Shown here: positions 45,871-58,640 of the stretch, one piece after another
Position numbering within the stretch: the stretch's first letter is position 1
Layout: every line of letters begins with the position of its first letter
Assembly: GCA_963930655.1 (NCBI GenBank)
Contig: OZ005607.1
Span: 17,682,374 to 17,746,373 of the forward strand
Direction of reading: 5' to 3'
From: Myrica gale
Lineage: Eukaryota > Streptophyta > Magnoliopsida > Fagales > Myricaceae
DNA: 64,000 nucleotides
Notes under the pieces: model-generated
Databases searched by the model: none
Seen by the model: the letters and a program-made list of their open reading frames with translations, nothing else
Told to the model about the DNA's origin: nothing
Made by a program: the position numbers and the translations under genes

Positions 45871-46221
45871 GGTGGAGGGATTGGTTGCTGGTGACGAAGA
45901 TGATGGTAATGGCTTGGATGCTATGAGGGTGGAAAGAGAGTTGAGTGAGTTTGAAGAATCTGATGAAGAAGATCCAAAGTGCATAATGTTGAGGCAGTGC
46001 ATAATGCACTAGATAAGGATAAAGAAAAGGCACAAGGGAAGCGGTTGTTGTTAATGAACAGGATTTGGGAGTCGAGATACATGGTCATGTGCATACTGAA
46101 AGAGGAAAAGTTCTATGGATTGGTTTGGCCAGGGGTCCGCATGTGTAGTTGATGTTGAAGATCCACAAGACTCTAATAGTAAGGGTTCTGACGGCATTAG
46201 TGAAGATGATAGGTCTGACAG
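45790..46221 (+). pseudogene. Possible Mutator-like (MuDR) transposase N-terminal remnant
   Basis: Plus-strand reading gives an acidic stretch with VEGLVAGDEDDGNGLD, ELSEFEESDEEDPKC and, after a frame change, VDVEDPQDSNSKGSDGISED and RSDSHFFPSP. Acid-rich D/E/S segments of this type precede the DNA-binding and catalytic domains in plant MuDR-type proteins. No catalytic domain is present; truncated at 46221 by a copia LTR fragment. Low-complexity similarity, so weak. Confidence 0.35.
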
Positions 46222-46790
46222 TCATTTCTTTCCAAGTCCAACATTATACAAATATACTGTCTCATAAAAGAACTGATGGATTCCTTGTTGAATATTTGTA
46301 CAAACTCATTTATCAAGCACAAAACCTAACATTGTTTGGAATATTTGACCTAAAAAGACATCGTCATTTGACTCGGTCTAAGTACAAGTACACAACAAAC
46401 AGACCTGAATAAACCTCACAGGTCTTAGGATACAATAAATTAATTGTGTTGAATACCTTCTCAACATCAGTGATCACTTCCAAAAGTTATCCATATTTAA
46501 TCGTCTGCTTAAAGTCATCACCTCAATGAAAGAGTCCATCATCCTATTTAATAGAAGCACAATGAATGTAGACCCATTATGCATAAAACTGTACACTGGT
46601 TTAAAACATATATCAACTGAATAAGGAATCGAAAATAATACTCTCCGCCTTTGATTCGTTAATTATTGGCATGACTTTTTTACAATGTCACTAAACGTTA
46701 TCCGTGTAACATCTTATGTCACAATATAATACCCCTAATAAAATAAATATATATAAACACGTGTCATCTAAATAAATAATTATCTAGATA
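46222..46790 (-). mobile_element. Copia LTR fragment
   Basis: Follows 10135-10740 and 18930-19590 block by block (atactgtctcat, gatggattcc, gtcatcacctcaatga, cctttgattcgttaatt) but is more diverged. The usual LTR end is missing; peptide-gene flank follows directly. Confidence 0.7.
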
Positions 46791-47332
46791 AGTAAACATC
46801 ACCGCATGTGTATACGCATTGATCTTTAAATGAAGATAGAGTAGTTAGCAACGCTTAATTAATTCAATGTAAAATAGGAGTACTCATGGATCTTGAGTCC
46901 GGAATACATCCGGCCTTCCATGCTGCTCGAACCGCAGTAAAAAACCTGGAAGATGGAAACGCTGTGTAATTCGCAGCCCTCGACGAGTGCTTCTCTCACG
47001 GCTACGTTTGGAAGACGAATAACTAAAGCAAGAATCAATGCAGCGTACAATACGAATATCAGGTGGGTTTCTGGACACTTTTGAGTCTTTTTTTTCTTAT
47101 TAGCGGACTCTTTTGGGTCTTTAGATTTATCATTATGAACGTTAATTCTACAGCACTCTTCAAAAGTTTTGATAATACACTTCTCAAATTTTTTAACATT
47201 GTAAAGCTCATGTTTTTCTTTACAACTCTGAATTCCCTTCCTAAGACAATCAATAATTGTGCTCTCAGGTACGACGTCGTCATTAAGATCATAGGAATGA
47301 GTAAGTGCAGATGGTTCCATTTTAACTGCCAT
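46791..47332 (-). pseudogene. Broken copy of the cysteine-rich peptide gene
   Basis: Starts MAVKME at 47332 and shares with the copy at 61027-61464 the stretches THSYDLNDDVVPE, KEKHELYNVKKFEKC and RCIDSCFSYSS, plus the 3' flank (46791-46858). About three breaks separate it from a working form, so it is unlikely to give a secreted product. Its promoter block (47395-47854) still has the TATA box. Its distal upstream part has been displaced to 55343 by an inserted LTR element. Confidence 0.8.
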
Positions 47333-47394
47333 AATTTTTTTCTAATGGCCTCGTTGCTCTCTCTCTCAATAGAAAAAATTGCCTACTTGATTTA

Positions 47395-47854
47395 AGCACA
47401 ATTATGGCTTGAATGTTGTAAATTACTTATATAGGCAATTAATTGTATGAGCTGTAAAACACCCTTAAAATAAATAAATAATAACTAGGAGTTTTATAAA
47501 ATTTATGGTTAAGAAAAACGAAAATTGTAAATAATTACTACGAGTTTTGCAAATGATGAAGACACGTTCGACTTAGGATAGAAAGAATATAAATATATAT
47601 CGTGTGTACTAGTTCTCTAAGAAATATGACGAGGTTTTCGTATGGAGTTAGATTTCACGCTGTAGGAGCGAAAAAAGGTAAAATAAATAGCTGTAAAAGA
47701 TAATCACTGAATCTGTTGCTAAAGGTCAAGTCAATAAATAAAATAAAATAAAATCAACCAAACTAGTTATTAGATCATATATTCGACCAATTTTTGTCCA
47801 TAAACACCTTGAAAGTATAATCCCCACAATAAGTAGTGTAAATTATTTGGAATG
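47395..47854 (-). promoter_or_regulatory. Peptide-gene promoter block, copy C (proximal part)
   Basis: Matches 61500-61965 and 23720-23935/29495-29670. Minus-strand TATA box GCCTATATAAG (complement of about 47425-47435) lies about 95 bases upstream of the ATG at 47332. The block stops at gaatg (47850-47854) where the LTR element begins and continues at 55343. Confidence 0.8.
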
Positions 47855-48953
47855 TGTGAGTTCAAATATCAACCAAGGAGGGGGTGAATTGGATTTATAA
47901 AAATCTTAGTCTTTTTTTCTATAAAAACACAGATATGAAAATATTTAATGCAATAATAACTGAACAACAATAAATCATAGCAATAAATAGAAGAGCAGTG
48001 AAGAGAGATAACACCGCGATTTTTAGGTGGTTCGGTCAAGACTTGCCTACGTCCACTACAAGGCTATTGTCTTTCTTGGGCTTCTCCAATAGTGTCTACA
48101 ACGTAGATTTCGGGTGCTAAGTGATCGTTACAAGAGTTCTTCTGAGTTCTCTCTTCCACTTGTTTACAAAACTCAAAGCCTGTGAGATTTCTTTTATCCT
48201 CACGGGTAGGCCAAAGTGTATCTCACACTCAAGAGTTTTTCAAAGTTTAAACATAGGAATGAATAAACTATAGCTCTCAAAGCTAGATCAGCAAAACAAT
48301 GTTCAATAACTGGGTAAAAGACAAGATTTGATGATGATGGCAACAGTACAGTAGCGGATCTTTTGGAAAACGTGCAGCTCTTGTCTGTTGCGCTTTTTTC
48401 TCTTTTTTTTGAGGCTAGGTCAAGATTGATGACGTAGAGAGGCAAATGGTGTGCAAAAGATCTCTTTTCTCTATCCATAAGGTTCCCTTTATAGTTCTTC
48501 AGTCTTAAGGAGTCTTAAGGGCCTTTTTGGAATGTTGGAAAGGTGCCCTAAGTGCCACAACGTCTTAATTCACGTACTGAGTCATCTTTTTAAAAACTCT
48601 GTCGACACTTCCTACACCATGTGTCGACACAATCAAAATGATAATCTAACTGTTGTGCTATGTGTCGACACCATCTTGGCATATAGAGTTTTTTAGTGCT
48701 TTTTGATATGCAATTCATTCCATTTTAACATGAAAAACTCCTACAATGAAAATTTTTGTAGTTTAGGTGCAAGTAATGGTGTTTAAATCGAATATAGGGC
48801 ATAAAGAAATAGAGAGATGATATATACAATTGAGTACTCTCGATTGAATAGTGGATTGAAAACCACGTATTCTAAAATTATTTCAAAGCTATTTTCTCAT
48901 TTGTTAACATCAAAATCGAGTTAGATAGCTCGAGGAGCAACATTGGGCTAACA
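47855..48953 (-). repeat. SIRE-like LTR
   Basis: Contains the phrase ggtggttcggtcaagacttg and, at the start, caaccaaggagggggtgaat, features of plant SIRE/Maximus LTRs. Several gtcgacac units occur near 48600-48680; similar units appear at 60580-60640. Confidence 0.75.
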
Positions 48954-49430
48954 ATCTCCCCCTTTTTTTATGATGACATTCCTTTTTAAAGATTTTGTCA
49001 ATGAAAACAAAAAGCTCCCCCTGAGAACAAGCGGAGGTTTTTCAAAATGGTTAGGGCTTTGGATTTTTAGAAAATTTTACAAGTCTCCTTTGTATTTAGA
49101 GGTTTCCAAAAAATGTAAACCTGTTAGAAACACTTCTATATCATCCTCCAAACTTCGCAAACTACATAAAATGATCTCAGATCACAAACACTTCAATATT
49201 CTTAAAATAAACAGGAGTTTAAAGTTTAGGAATTCTACCTCGTAGTCAATGACGAACCTTTGCAAATTTGAGAGAATATTATATCAAATAAGATACAATT
49301 TTCAATCATATTTAAGTAAGGATAAAAATAATTAACACAAACTGATCCATAACAATTAATCATATATCAATCAATGCTCAACAACTACAAAGATATATGA
49401 AAATGCAATGGAATGTATGAAATATTTTCT

Positions 49431-50208
49431 CTACAAGTTATAAGAGTACGACAATAGGTACATATACTTCTCCCCGTTTGGCATCATCAAAAAGAGAGGG
49501 AGGGTAAGGTAAAGGTAAGGGCAGTTGATAAGATCACTACGTCGGGCACGGACGAGAGTCAACACGATAATTGTGAAGAAAAGTTGTCCAAGTGCGGCTG
49601 AACCATTTGACCCAACTCTCAACACTACGTTGAAGATCTGTATCCTTGTTAATGAAGATGTCACAAGTCTAAGTCACATCAGAAGATGTCCCCGAAACCA
49701 AATCTGTCATCTGATCCTGAGTCGTCGTAAGCTTGGTGAGAAAATACAATGTTTGTCTGCAGAGAGTGATCAAGTTGTTGTAGTGATGCCGAATGGAGCT
49801 AGCCTCACGAGTAATGATCTGCATGTCTGTTGTGTGGGAGGCTAGAACGGATTTGATCTCATCAAACCCAGCCCACATATCACAATGCACTAACAGAACC
49901 TGATCCTTAAGATTTGAAACTGAAGCTTCCAGAAAGGCAAGCCTAATCTCGTTATCCTGAAGACATTAATATGCCTGCTGCTGGAGTACGTGGAGAGGCT
50001 GTAACTGGAACATCATCTCTGGTCTGTCCTCAACCACTGCTTCCACTTCCTCTAAATCTTCCTCTTCAGCTTTATCTTCCTCAACTTCTTCCTTTTGAAT
50101 TTCTTGAGAAGGAGTTGTCACTGCCTTCGTCACCCACTGACCATCCTCATTCTGTACAAATCCCATGAGTCTCAAAGTCTTCTGATTATAGTCTCTAGAG
50201 ACTTTAGG
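49431..50208 (-). mobile_element. Retroelement ORF piece in the position before the 3' LTR (C-terminal side)
   Basis: Minus-strand pieces NQKTLRLMGFVQNEDGQWV (about 50190-50135), a strongly acidic EE/ED-rich stretch, and AGFDEIKSVLASHTTDMQII (about 49870-49810) followed by a coiled-coil-like region. This belongs with the piece at 54543-55180. Proteins of this sort are annotated in plants as transposon-associated or gag-like and here lie just upstream (element sense) of the purine tract. Fossil, broken. Confidence 0.55.
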
Positions 50209-53200
50209 TGTCACGCCCCGAACGCTAGCCCGAAGGGGGTTAATGACAGCTGCGAACATCCACTCAATGAATGTTCCAGCATTTTCTCTTAATCTTGCAG
50301 CGGAATTTTTTTTTACACAACTGAGAGAGACGGGCCAAGGAGTTTTACATAAACTTCAACTTACACAATCGACTTCATCGGTAAGTGTAAACATCTTAAT
50401 TACATTTCATGGCTGCATGGCTGAGGTACAAGATCTAAGGGATTCCATCAAACCTCTTCATATTGACTTACTCATAACATCTTCACATTACATCTTGAAT
50501 CCATATATACCTTACAATATTGTTTAGCATCCTGCTGCCTCAAAATCATATCAAGCCCTCTTTGGGCTTCATGTGCATTCTCCAACTCCTGACCCGTAGT
50601 GCATTCCCAATGGCCTATGACCAATAACATTACAAACTAATACTTACTAAGTCAGGTAATCTTCAGAGCTCCTGACACCTAGCAAATCTGGAATGATACA
50701 TTTTTAAAAACTATGAGTCAAACGACTTAGTAAGGAAAAGAACTTGTAAACATGATCTTAAAACATGAACCTGAACTTGTAAACTTGAACTTGAATTTAT
50801 ACTCTTGTAATCATGCATTGGTACCATAGCTTGAAAACATAACTTGAAATCATGCACTTGTAAACATAATGTGCTTCATGCATGATCATGACTTCTTGAT
50901 GTGCATATATGCTTCATGTGTGCATATGCACATGCACTTGCTCTTGAAAACTTGTACTTGCACTTGTAAATCATCCAATTCTTATCTTGTAGGCTACATG
51001 TGCTCCATTTAACCCCTGAAGTCAAGGTTGTGCGTTCCCATTGGAACTGTTGCCTATTTCCCTTGAAGACATTACATCTGGTCGAGCTAGCCCACCTTCT
51101 CGCATTCGTCCTTCAGTGGCTAGACACGACCCTTGGAGGTCCACACCTTCTCGCATTCGTCCTTTAGTGTGGTTACACATACCTCTAGGATCACTCATCC
51201 TTCTCGCATTCGTCCTTCGGTATGTGTGTCCTTCTTGATGGTACGGTACCGACCATAACCCTTTAACTTAACTTGTCATAAAACTTTCTTGCTTTCATTT
51301 GCACAAATCTTTCCTTTCCTTTCAAGAAAATCGTGCAAATGCTTATGATGTGTCATGCTTGATAACGAATATCTCATAAAACTTTCATGCTTTCATTTGC
51401 ACAAAAACTTCTTTCATGCTTTCATGCAAATGCGTATGTTATGCCATGCTTGATGAGAAATATCTTATCATGCTTGGTTATAAACATGTTATGCTTGATA
51501 AAATAACATGTTATGCCTGTTCATAAAAACGTGCTGCGTATCTTTCCAGTTTTCATAAAAAGTAAGTTTTCACTTACCTCAATCCCCTCGAGCTTAGAAT
51601 GGGTCTTCCCCTACAAGCGAGTTACTTTCGTTACTTGACACTTAAGAATAAACATTCAAAGAAAAATATTAATATACGTACTCGGTTTCAAAATCCGTAT
51701 CTTTAAACATGAGATTTCCTTTACGTGAAATCATACATGAAATCGTACTTGAAATTTCTTTTAAACATTCTTAGCTTTCATAAAAGCAAATTTGAAAACA
51801 ACAATCATACACATCAAACAACTCCAAATTAAATTAACTCCTAGGGTATTCCAACTTGATCTTACAACATCGTTTTTCATAACCTCAATATCCAAGATCG
51901 AATCCGTAATGATTCAACCTTATCAACGATTCCATACCAAATCAGCACCCTATATTTCATCTAACTTAATATCCCTTATGTGATATCTTTCATCATACCT
52001 TGCCTGGACTAATGTCTATCATTTCCATCAATTAAAGCTTAAAGGATATGTTATATAGTTGTTGCTGAGACCTATAGGATTTAACCTAAGTTACATTGGT
52101 CTTATCTCTAAGTTTTGAAGTTCACATGAACATCAATGCCCACAATCCTTCCAAACTTAACCGATAGACACAATTCCTTATTTACGTGATCAACCCGTGA
52201 CCATCTTGGCCTCCTTTTCACTCTTAGGCTTGCTATTTAATTCAATGCAATCAACATACCTTCACCACCATGAAGGAATTATTATGCTTGAAGAATGAGG
52301 AAGAATCAATCAACTTGAACCACAAACTCTCTCAACACTTTTTCCAAAGGAATGAGGCACCCAAAACCCTCAATAACTCCTTAACTTGGTTTTGGTCGGC
52401 TAGCCTAGATAATAGTAGGGTTTCGCAAGTCCTCAATAGGAAACTCCAAAGATTCCACATCTTCCTGAAATTTAACAGGCATCACTCGAGCACCAGTCGA
52501 GCACCAGTCGAGCGTCAAGTCTCTGTCCAAATTTTGTCTAGCCTCACTCGAGCGGTTGTTGAGCACTATGATTCTGTATGAAATCTTCCAAGCCCGCTCG
52601 AGAACCTGTCAAGTGCTGGTCAAGCGCTACGACTCTGTCTAACATTTTTCCTTAAGGGCGCCCGAGCGTGAGTCGCACGCTGATCGAGCGTGATGATACC
52701 TAAAACAGGTCACTAACAAATCCCTATTCCAACAACTTAAGCATGGTTTCTAGCTTGATTCATTTGACCAACATCAAACCCACACAATTCATTACATGCA
52801 TTTTCAATCTCTAAGCAACATTGTTTTCAACTTCCTATCTAATCTAACCCAGCTAAATCACAACCAACATTATGTTTCAATAGTTAAGACCTAGGAACAT
52901 GCAGTAACATTCCCGATCAGCTACCATCAAATCTTCATGCATGCATCATTATTGCTAATCCTTGCACAATCCAAGACTTCTAATCACATTCTCCAGCAAC
53001 CAAGCTCACAACCAAAACATGTTTGATCCTTTACTCTTCAAGCATAACTCAATTCCTTTAAGTGCTTAGCTTGCTCTTATAATCAAAATCACCAACATAA
53101 GTTCTTAACAGTAGCAACTCTTAAGAAAACCTAACAAAAGACACATCACATGCCATAGGGCAGCAACCCTTCGGCTCCCATCGTTCCTTCTCTTCCATTT

Positions 53201-54542
53201 TCACAACACTATCACTTAACATCAAAGATCTGAACTTCAATTTCACATGCAACTAGTTCATTTTCTACTTTACAAGCCAACCCATTTCAGCCCTAGCTAA
53301 GGCAAAACCGTGGCCACAAATCTCCATCATCAAAACCCAAATCATCACCTTCTTCAACATAGCCCAAAACCGTGGCCTTCAATCCCTTCCTCCATCAATA
53401 GAACCTCAAGAAATCAGCTCGCCAAACCTCCATGTTCATCATCCATCAGTAAAACACAGCAATCACAACAAGATTCGGCCGAAGGGGGTTCATAACATGC
53501 AAAAGGACAATCAGCCAAGAACTCCAAAGAGACCGAATCTTACCTTATGATTTTCAGCTGGACACTAAAGGTGACTAGAGAACACCTATAATAGGACTTT
53601 CATGGTTAGAATCTAAAGAAGGAAAAGCTCATGGAGGGAGAATATCAAAAAGGTCAGATTTCCTTTACCCTGACCTGATTTTCCCCTTGGATTTCTTCTT
53701 CTTCCTATTTAGTTCAAGCTCCTCTCTTCCCTTTCTCTTCTTCTATTCTTTTCTTCTTCTTTTCCTTCTTCTTCTTCTTATTTTCCTTCTTCCCTCTTTC
53801 TCGGTTTCTCTCTCCTTTTTCTCTTTGTACGACTTGAATTTGTGTGAAATGAGAGGTGCAAGTGACCACTTCACTTGAATTGGGGGAAAAGTCTTGCTTG
53901 ATATGACCAGCTCATTTAATGCCTTGTCTCCTCTCTTTATCTTCTTTGGCTTTACTTTGGTCTTCTCTTTCTCACTTCCTTGTCATTCACGTGAAACTCA
54001 TCTCCTTTTTAGCCTACAATCAATTCTTTTTCTAGCCCACAATCATCTCTCTTTCTAGCTTACAATCACTTTTCAACCTACCACCATTTCTCTCCTTTCC
54101 TCTTGGCTTTCTCTCTTCACGTGATTCCCACATCAGCCACTTTAACATTTCTTTTGCCTTTTGATTTCAAACCCTTCACGTGAATCACCCACTTCACTAA
54201 ACTTTCATTCATTCATTTATTTTATTTTGCTTTTCTCTCTTCCACATGGACTACTTTATAAGCACACTAACTCATCACTTAGTTCTTCATTAAACTATTC
54301 TATAAGCACACTAACTTATTATGCACTGATTTTTATAATCATAATCCATACTTTAATATAATGAATTTGCTTATGAGAATTCAGCATCTATAAGATAATA
54401 AAATGCACTCCTTGACATTAAATTTAATAAGTCTTTGTAATATAACAAAATCTCTTATATTAGGCCCAATAATAGCCCCCAAAATTTAAATCCAAAATAG
54501 ATACCTAACATAATTCCGCATGATGAAATTCGGGGTCTCACA
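50209..54542 (-). mobile_element. Giant solo LTR of family G (copy 3)
   Basis: A 4334-base sequence, on the plus strand TGTCACGCCCCG to CGGGGTCTCACA, with a perfect 5-bp target duplication ttagg (50204-50208, 54543-54547). Inverse sense to copies 1 and 2. It contains three TCACGTGA palindromes (53987, 54117, 54176), a CTT-rich tract (53690-53830) and the block around tctcgcattcgtccttc (about 51095-51215), which is here repeated four times. It split the retroelement ORF that spans 49431-55180. Confidence 0.9.
53690..53830. repeat. CTT/CT-rich low-complexity tract
   Basis: About 140 bases of interrupted CTT and CT repeats inside the giant LTR. The apparent open frame (about 63 codons of F, L and S) is a product of this composition. 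Confidence 0.8.
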
Positions 54543-55180
54543 TTAGGCTTCTCCCTTTCTTCTTCATTTGACTCAACATCAGACAAATAAAAAATTTGAG
54601 TAAAAAGCATTCCATAAGGCAATCCCTGCCTCTTCTTCTCATAAGTTGTCTTCATATGATTTAACAGAAGATGGCCAAGATTCATCTGGCGCCTTGTAAT
54701 CAAACAATATATAACAAACATGTCCAGAAAATGTAACATATTCGAACTTTCCCGTGTTGGGAAGAATAATGTTACATACTGCGTGTTGGAGCAATCTCCT
54801 GTGAACATCATAATCACGGGCAACTAGTTTCACTATCTCATCTAGAGCAGGGTTGTCCAAAACTACCCTGAGATTCTAAATGGGCTCTACATCAAACATC
54901 CCAGCCCATGTGTATGACTCAAATAACTTCACCCCTGAATTGGGGGGAAAGGGCTACAACATTAAGCGCATTAACAGATAAGTCTAACTCTTTGCCCTTG
55001 ACATATCCCAATGCAACTTCAAATATATCAAAATTAAAATTTGCATATGACTGCTTCACCAAATAGGGAAAAAACACATTATAAACTGATAAAATTAGAC
55101 CACCCCTAAGCATCAAATAGTGCTTGAAAATCGAAGTCATTCTTTGTGAACCACGGCAGTAAAACCCATCTTCCATAAAT
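54543..55180 (-). mobile_element. Retroelement ORF piece (N-terminal side)
   Basis: Minus-strand pieces include FNFDIFEVALGYVKGKELDL (about 55025-54960), HRRLLQHAVCNIILPNTGKF (about 54800-54745) and LGHLLLNHMKTTYEKKRQGL (about 54685-54620) then PYGMLFTQIF. The GHLLLNHM...GLPYGM.LT block is diagnostic of the plant putative transposon protein family linked to LTR elements. Interrupted by the solo LTR of family G. Fossil. Confidence 0.65.
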
Positions 55181-55342
55181 TACCTTTCTGTTACGGAAAT
55201 CGCTTTGAAAGCGTTGCTGGTGAATCCTGGAGCGAAATAGAAGACCCTCTGAAGGTGCAGACGAATCCCCATCCCTTTGTACCCTCTGGATCGGCCTGGA
55301 GCGAAATGGAAGTCCCTCTGAAGGAGCAACTCTGGGCTAACA

Positions 55343-56160
55343 GTATGGTCATTAGTCTATTTTTTTTAGAGTACGAGAAAAATATGTTACGCTCAGCCTT
55401 TGAGCACTAGATTCGAGTATCTAGCTCTGAGAAACACGTGATCGAGTTGAGAGCTTAATGTCGAACTCCAAAACACTTGAACAGTCTCATAGTCTAAGAA
55501 TATAATTTCTGACTAAGCAAGTTGACCAAAAAAATTCATACAAATAGTTTGTCTTAATATACGAACTTCTCTGTTACTCCGAAATAAAGTGCGGGATTAA
55601 CTAAGAACGATTAAAAGAATATGTATTGTATGTGGCTTGATCTTGAACAGGCATTAATTGTATGAGTAAATTACCGTAGTTATTTTAAAGTGTACGTTAT
55701 TATCTTTGAAAATAATCTTAGGTACCCCATGTGGAATATTGTAAATGACTAAAAATAGGAATGGCCCACGGATCATATATTGAATCAATTAAAGCACACA
55801 TTTCAAAAAGGTTTCCTATGAAAATATTAGTTTTAAAAAAGAAAATTATAAATAAGGTTTCTTTAAATTTTATTACTATTAATTTTCTAATAGATTTGCT
55901 AGCCGTAGCTTCTATCCAAACAGAAAAATTCTGCTTGAAGAACAATTATGAGTTGAATATTGTAAATAAATAAATAACTAAGATCTGCAAATGATGAAGC
56001 CACATTCGAAACCAATAGAATATAAAATGTATACCACTGAAAAAAAAATATGACAAGGCTTTCTTGCTTCATCCAATGGACGTATGCAGTTGTAATTCCC
56101 ATTAAATATGTTGCTTAAGGTCCGAATCCTTTGCTAAGGGTAAAGTAAATAAATAAAATA
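55343..56160 (-). repeat. Peptide-gene upstream block, copy C (distal part)
   Basis: Continues 47854 after the inserted element. 55343-55770 matches 29671-30290 and 61974-62400; 55770-56160 matches 30300-30840, the second, decayed promoter-like unit. No coding sequence. Confidence 0.8.
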
Positions 56161-56169
56161 AAAAACTTT

Positions 56170-57430
56170 ATTGTGACGGGTCGTTGTGACGACCTGTATA
56201 AGCAAAAACCCTTAACACGGCATTTGCAGGACCACTTTCAGATTTGAGGGTGTGCATATATATATAACGCCCGAACCGGAATTTTCCGCTTCCGGTTCGG
56301 AATCCGCCTCGGTCACTGTTATGTGTTTTTAGAAATATAAAGGTTCAAGCGAAATTCCGGTTCCGTTTTTTTTATCAAGAAAATAATAATTAAAACCCTA
56401 GTCTAGGCATTATCCCTATTCTAACTTCTCTCACATTCTCACTCTCTTTTACACTTTGTTGGTCACGGACTCTTCAGTCACGATCTCTCCCTACTGCTCA
56501 TGCTCTCTCATCAACCTCATCACCACCTTAAGGCCATGCCCCTGCCCAAGCGCATCTATGTTGCTTCACAATCAGACGGGTTCTAAAAAACGGGTATTTA
56601 TTACATTTGTATAATGTAGAGTTAATTAATTGTTTAATTAATTTCACTCTTCAACATCTAATCGAATTATATTATTTTAGATACAGATAATGCGTGATGA
56701 ATATTCGGCCGACATGTCGGATGATTTATATGCACTGGCATCCGGATCGGATCAGTGTGTACTGTAATTTTCTGGTTGCGTAGTTAATGGTGTTCGGTTT
56801 CACACAGTTAATCGTGAACAATTTCGCAGTACACAGAATAACGAGATAGTTGTACAGGGAGACAATGAAGGGGAAGACGTCAATTTTTATAGTTAACTTG
56901 TGGATATTTACACACTCCGGTACTTGCACAAGAATTTAGTTTATTTATTCAAGTACGATTGGTTTGACTTGAATACCCAAAACTTAGGGCTTTATAAAAG
57001 TGGATGTTTTGTTAGTATCAACACATCACGGAAGTGGTATAAGGATGACTCGTTTGTGCTAACATCTCAGGGTGGTCAAGTATTTTATCTTGATGATATG
57101 AAGTTAGGCGACCAATGGAAGATAATTAAGAAAATAGTAAGCATAAATACATACGATATGCCCCCTATTGGAAAGGAGGACGGTGAAGAGACAGCAGGGC
57201 CATCAAATGTGGAAGCGTAACAGGAGAACGAGTCAATTTCGCTGTTTCTTTTGTAAACTTCAGTGAATTTAACATGATCCCGTTGAGAAGGAATGATGAT
57301 GGTCCTCTTATCCAACTCACTGATGACATTGAGGCACGACGTCGCGCTACAACAATATCAGACAGTGATGACGAGTTATCATGCGATTATAGTGATAATT
57401 CTGAAGAGTCTGACTTTAATGATTAAAGTG
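56170..57430 (+). pseudogene. CACTA transposase (TNP2-like) C-terminal remnant
   Basis: Plus-strand reading includes VVNGVRFHTVNREQFRSTQN (about 56780-56840), YLHKNLVYLFKYDWFDLNTQ, SGCFVSINTSRKWYKDDSFV and VLTSQGGQVFYLDDMKLGD (about 56925-57110), then EARRRATTISDSDDELSCD (about 57330-57385). The order NGxxF / VxLFxCDWFD / FVLASQAxQVFY is that of the DUF4216 region at the C-terminal side of TNP2-type CACTA transposases. The first part is in other frames with a stop before the WFD block. The catalytic domain is missing. CACTA-type subterminal repeats at 59040-60003 may be its other end. Confidence 0.75.
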
Positions 57431-57534
57431 ATTTTACGAATCAATGTTATTTGTCGTTATTTTTATGCATCTATTGTGGGCTTTTGTGCACAATCGATGT
57501 TTTGATGATTTTAATAAATAGATTGAGTTTACAA

Positions 57535-58640
57535 AATGAACATCTTCAATGAAAAATAATTTTTTATCAAAGAGCCAAAGACAAGAAGATTAAAGATGCA
57601 AGGAGCTCAAAAGTGAATCACAAACTTGCATATCTTTCAAAACGTGCATTAACTGTTTTACCTCTTATTTGAAAGACCAAAATGTTTTTAATGATTTCAA
57701 ATCTCCCCAATCAAACTCTCGAACATTTTATATACTTGTGAGAAGTTAGTGTTTTAAATTGAGTGTTTTAAGCTAGTCAAAATTGTGGTTTTAAATGAAC
57801 CGGATCATGTGCTTAAGTTGTGGAGGTCGACCGGTCTACGACCGCTTGTTGTAGCGGTCGACTGGTCTATCTTTAGAAAATAGATCCGTTGAGTTCTGAC
57901 ATTATGACCGTTGGGGTAACGGTAACCTACAACGGTCGACCGGTTCATGTAGCGGTCGATCGACTCATTTAGAATTTTGACAGATCCCCCCAAACGGCTA
58001 TAAACGGCTAGTTTTCTAATGTGACCAATATAAAGACCTTCTTATTGTTTCAAAACAAGAGAGAATGACCACATATCATTTCTATAGCTTGAGAAATATC
58101 TTAAACATTCTTAGTCCATATTTCTCATATCATTCACACAAATTACACTTTCTTATCCTTGTCATTGTGTGAAGCAAAGAGAAAGAGCTTTTCATTTTCA
58201 TATTCAAGTTGTATCTTCTTATTGAGAGAGTTTATTATTGTATCTTCTTATTCAAGAGTGGTGATTCCTTTAGTGAAGTTGTTCACTAAAGAAGAAGCTT
58301 AGAGAGGGTATATCTCAAGCTTGGTTAGGTTGTGAGTGGTGCGTCCGAAAAACCACTTGGGTTGTGAGTGTTGAGCCTGAGAAAACACTTGTACGGTTCT
58401 CTCGCACCCGGAAGCTAGAGTGTACACTATTTGGAAGATAGTAAGAAAACCTCAAGACTCTGTAAAGGAGCTTGAGGGGTGGATATACACGTGTTTTCCG
58501 GAACCACCTAAAAATCTCGTCTATATTCTTGTGCTAAATTAGTCTTTACTTTGCAAACACATTTTTGGGAGTTAAAAGCAAAAAAGTTTGGAAACTTAAT
58601 TCACCCTCATCTTGGGTTGCCTTAATTCTAAGATTTACAT
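57535..58640 (+). mobile_element. SIRE-like solo LTR nested in the CACTA remnant
   Basis: Contains repeated gcggtcgac/cggtcgaccgg units (57825-57960), a TATA-like accaatataaagacc near 58022, and near the end attcaccctcatcttgggttg, the inverse-sense counterpart of the start of 47855-48953. No interior sequence or clear target duplication was found; the ends are approximate. Confidence 0.6.

Larger units (their letters stand above)
47855..55342 (-). mobile_element. SIRE/Maximus-like copia-type element, incomplete, with a nested solo LTR
   Basis: The left LTR is 47855-48953 (TGTGAGTTCAAATATCAACC to GGGCTAACA); the minus-strand purine tract ATAAAAAAAGGGGGAGAT follows (complement of 48954-48971). 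The far end at 55342 again reads TGGGCTAACA. Flanks gaatg (47850-47854) and gtatg (55343-55347) fit a 5-bp target duplication with one change. Undisturbed homologous sites (gtatg at 29671 and 61974) show the host sequence without the element. Without the nested LTR it is about 3.1 kb and has no pol, so it is non-autonomous or heavily reduced; broken. Confidence 0.75.

Noticed and set aside
45649-46002. 117-codon serine-rich minus-strand frame
   Set aside because: Antisense shadow of the acidic plus-strand frame; S/T/P-rich composition follows from that.
53687-53878. 63-codon frame rich in F, L and S, resembling a membrane protein
   Set aside because: Translation of a CTT/CT low-complexity tract inside a giant LTR.
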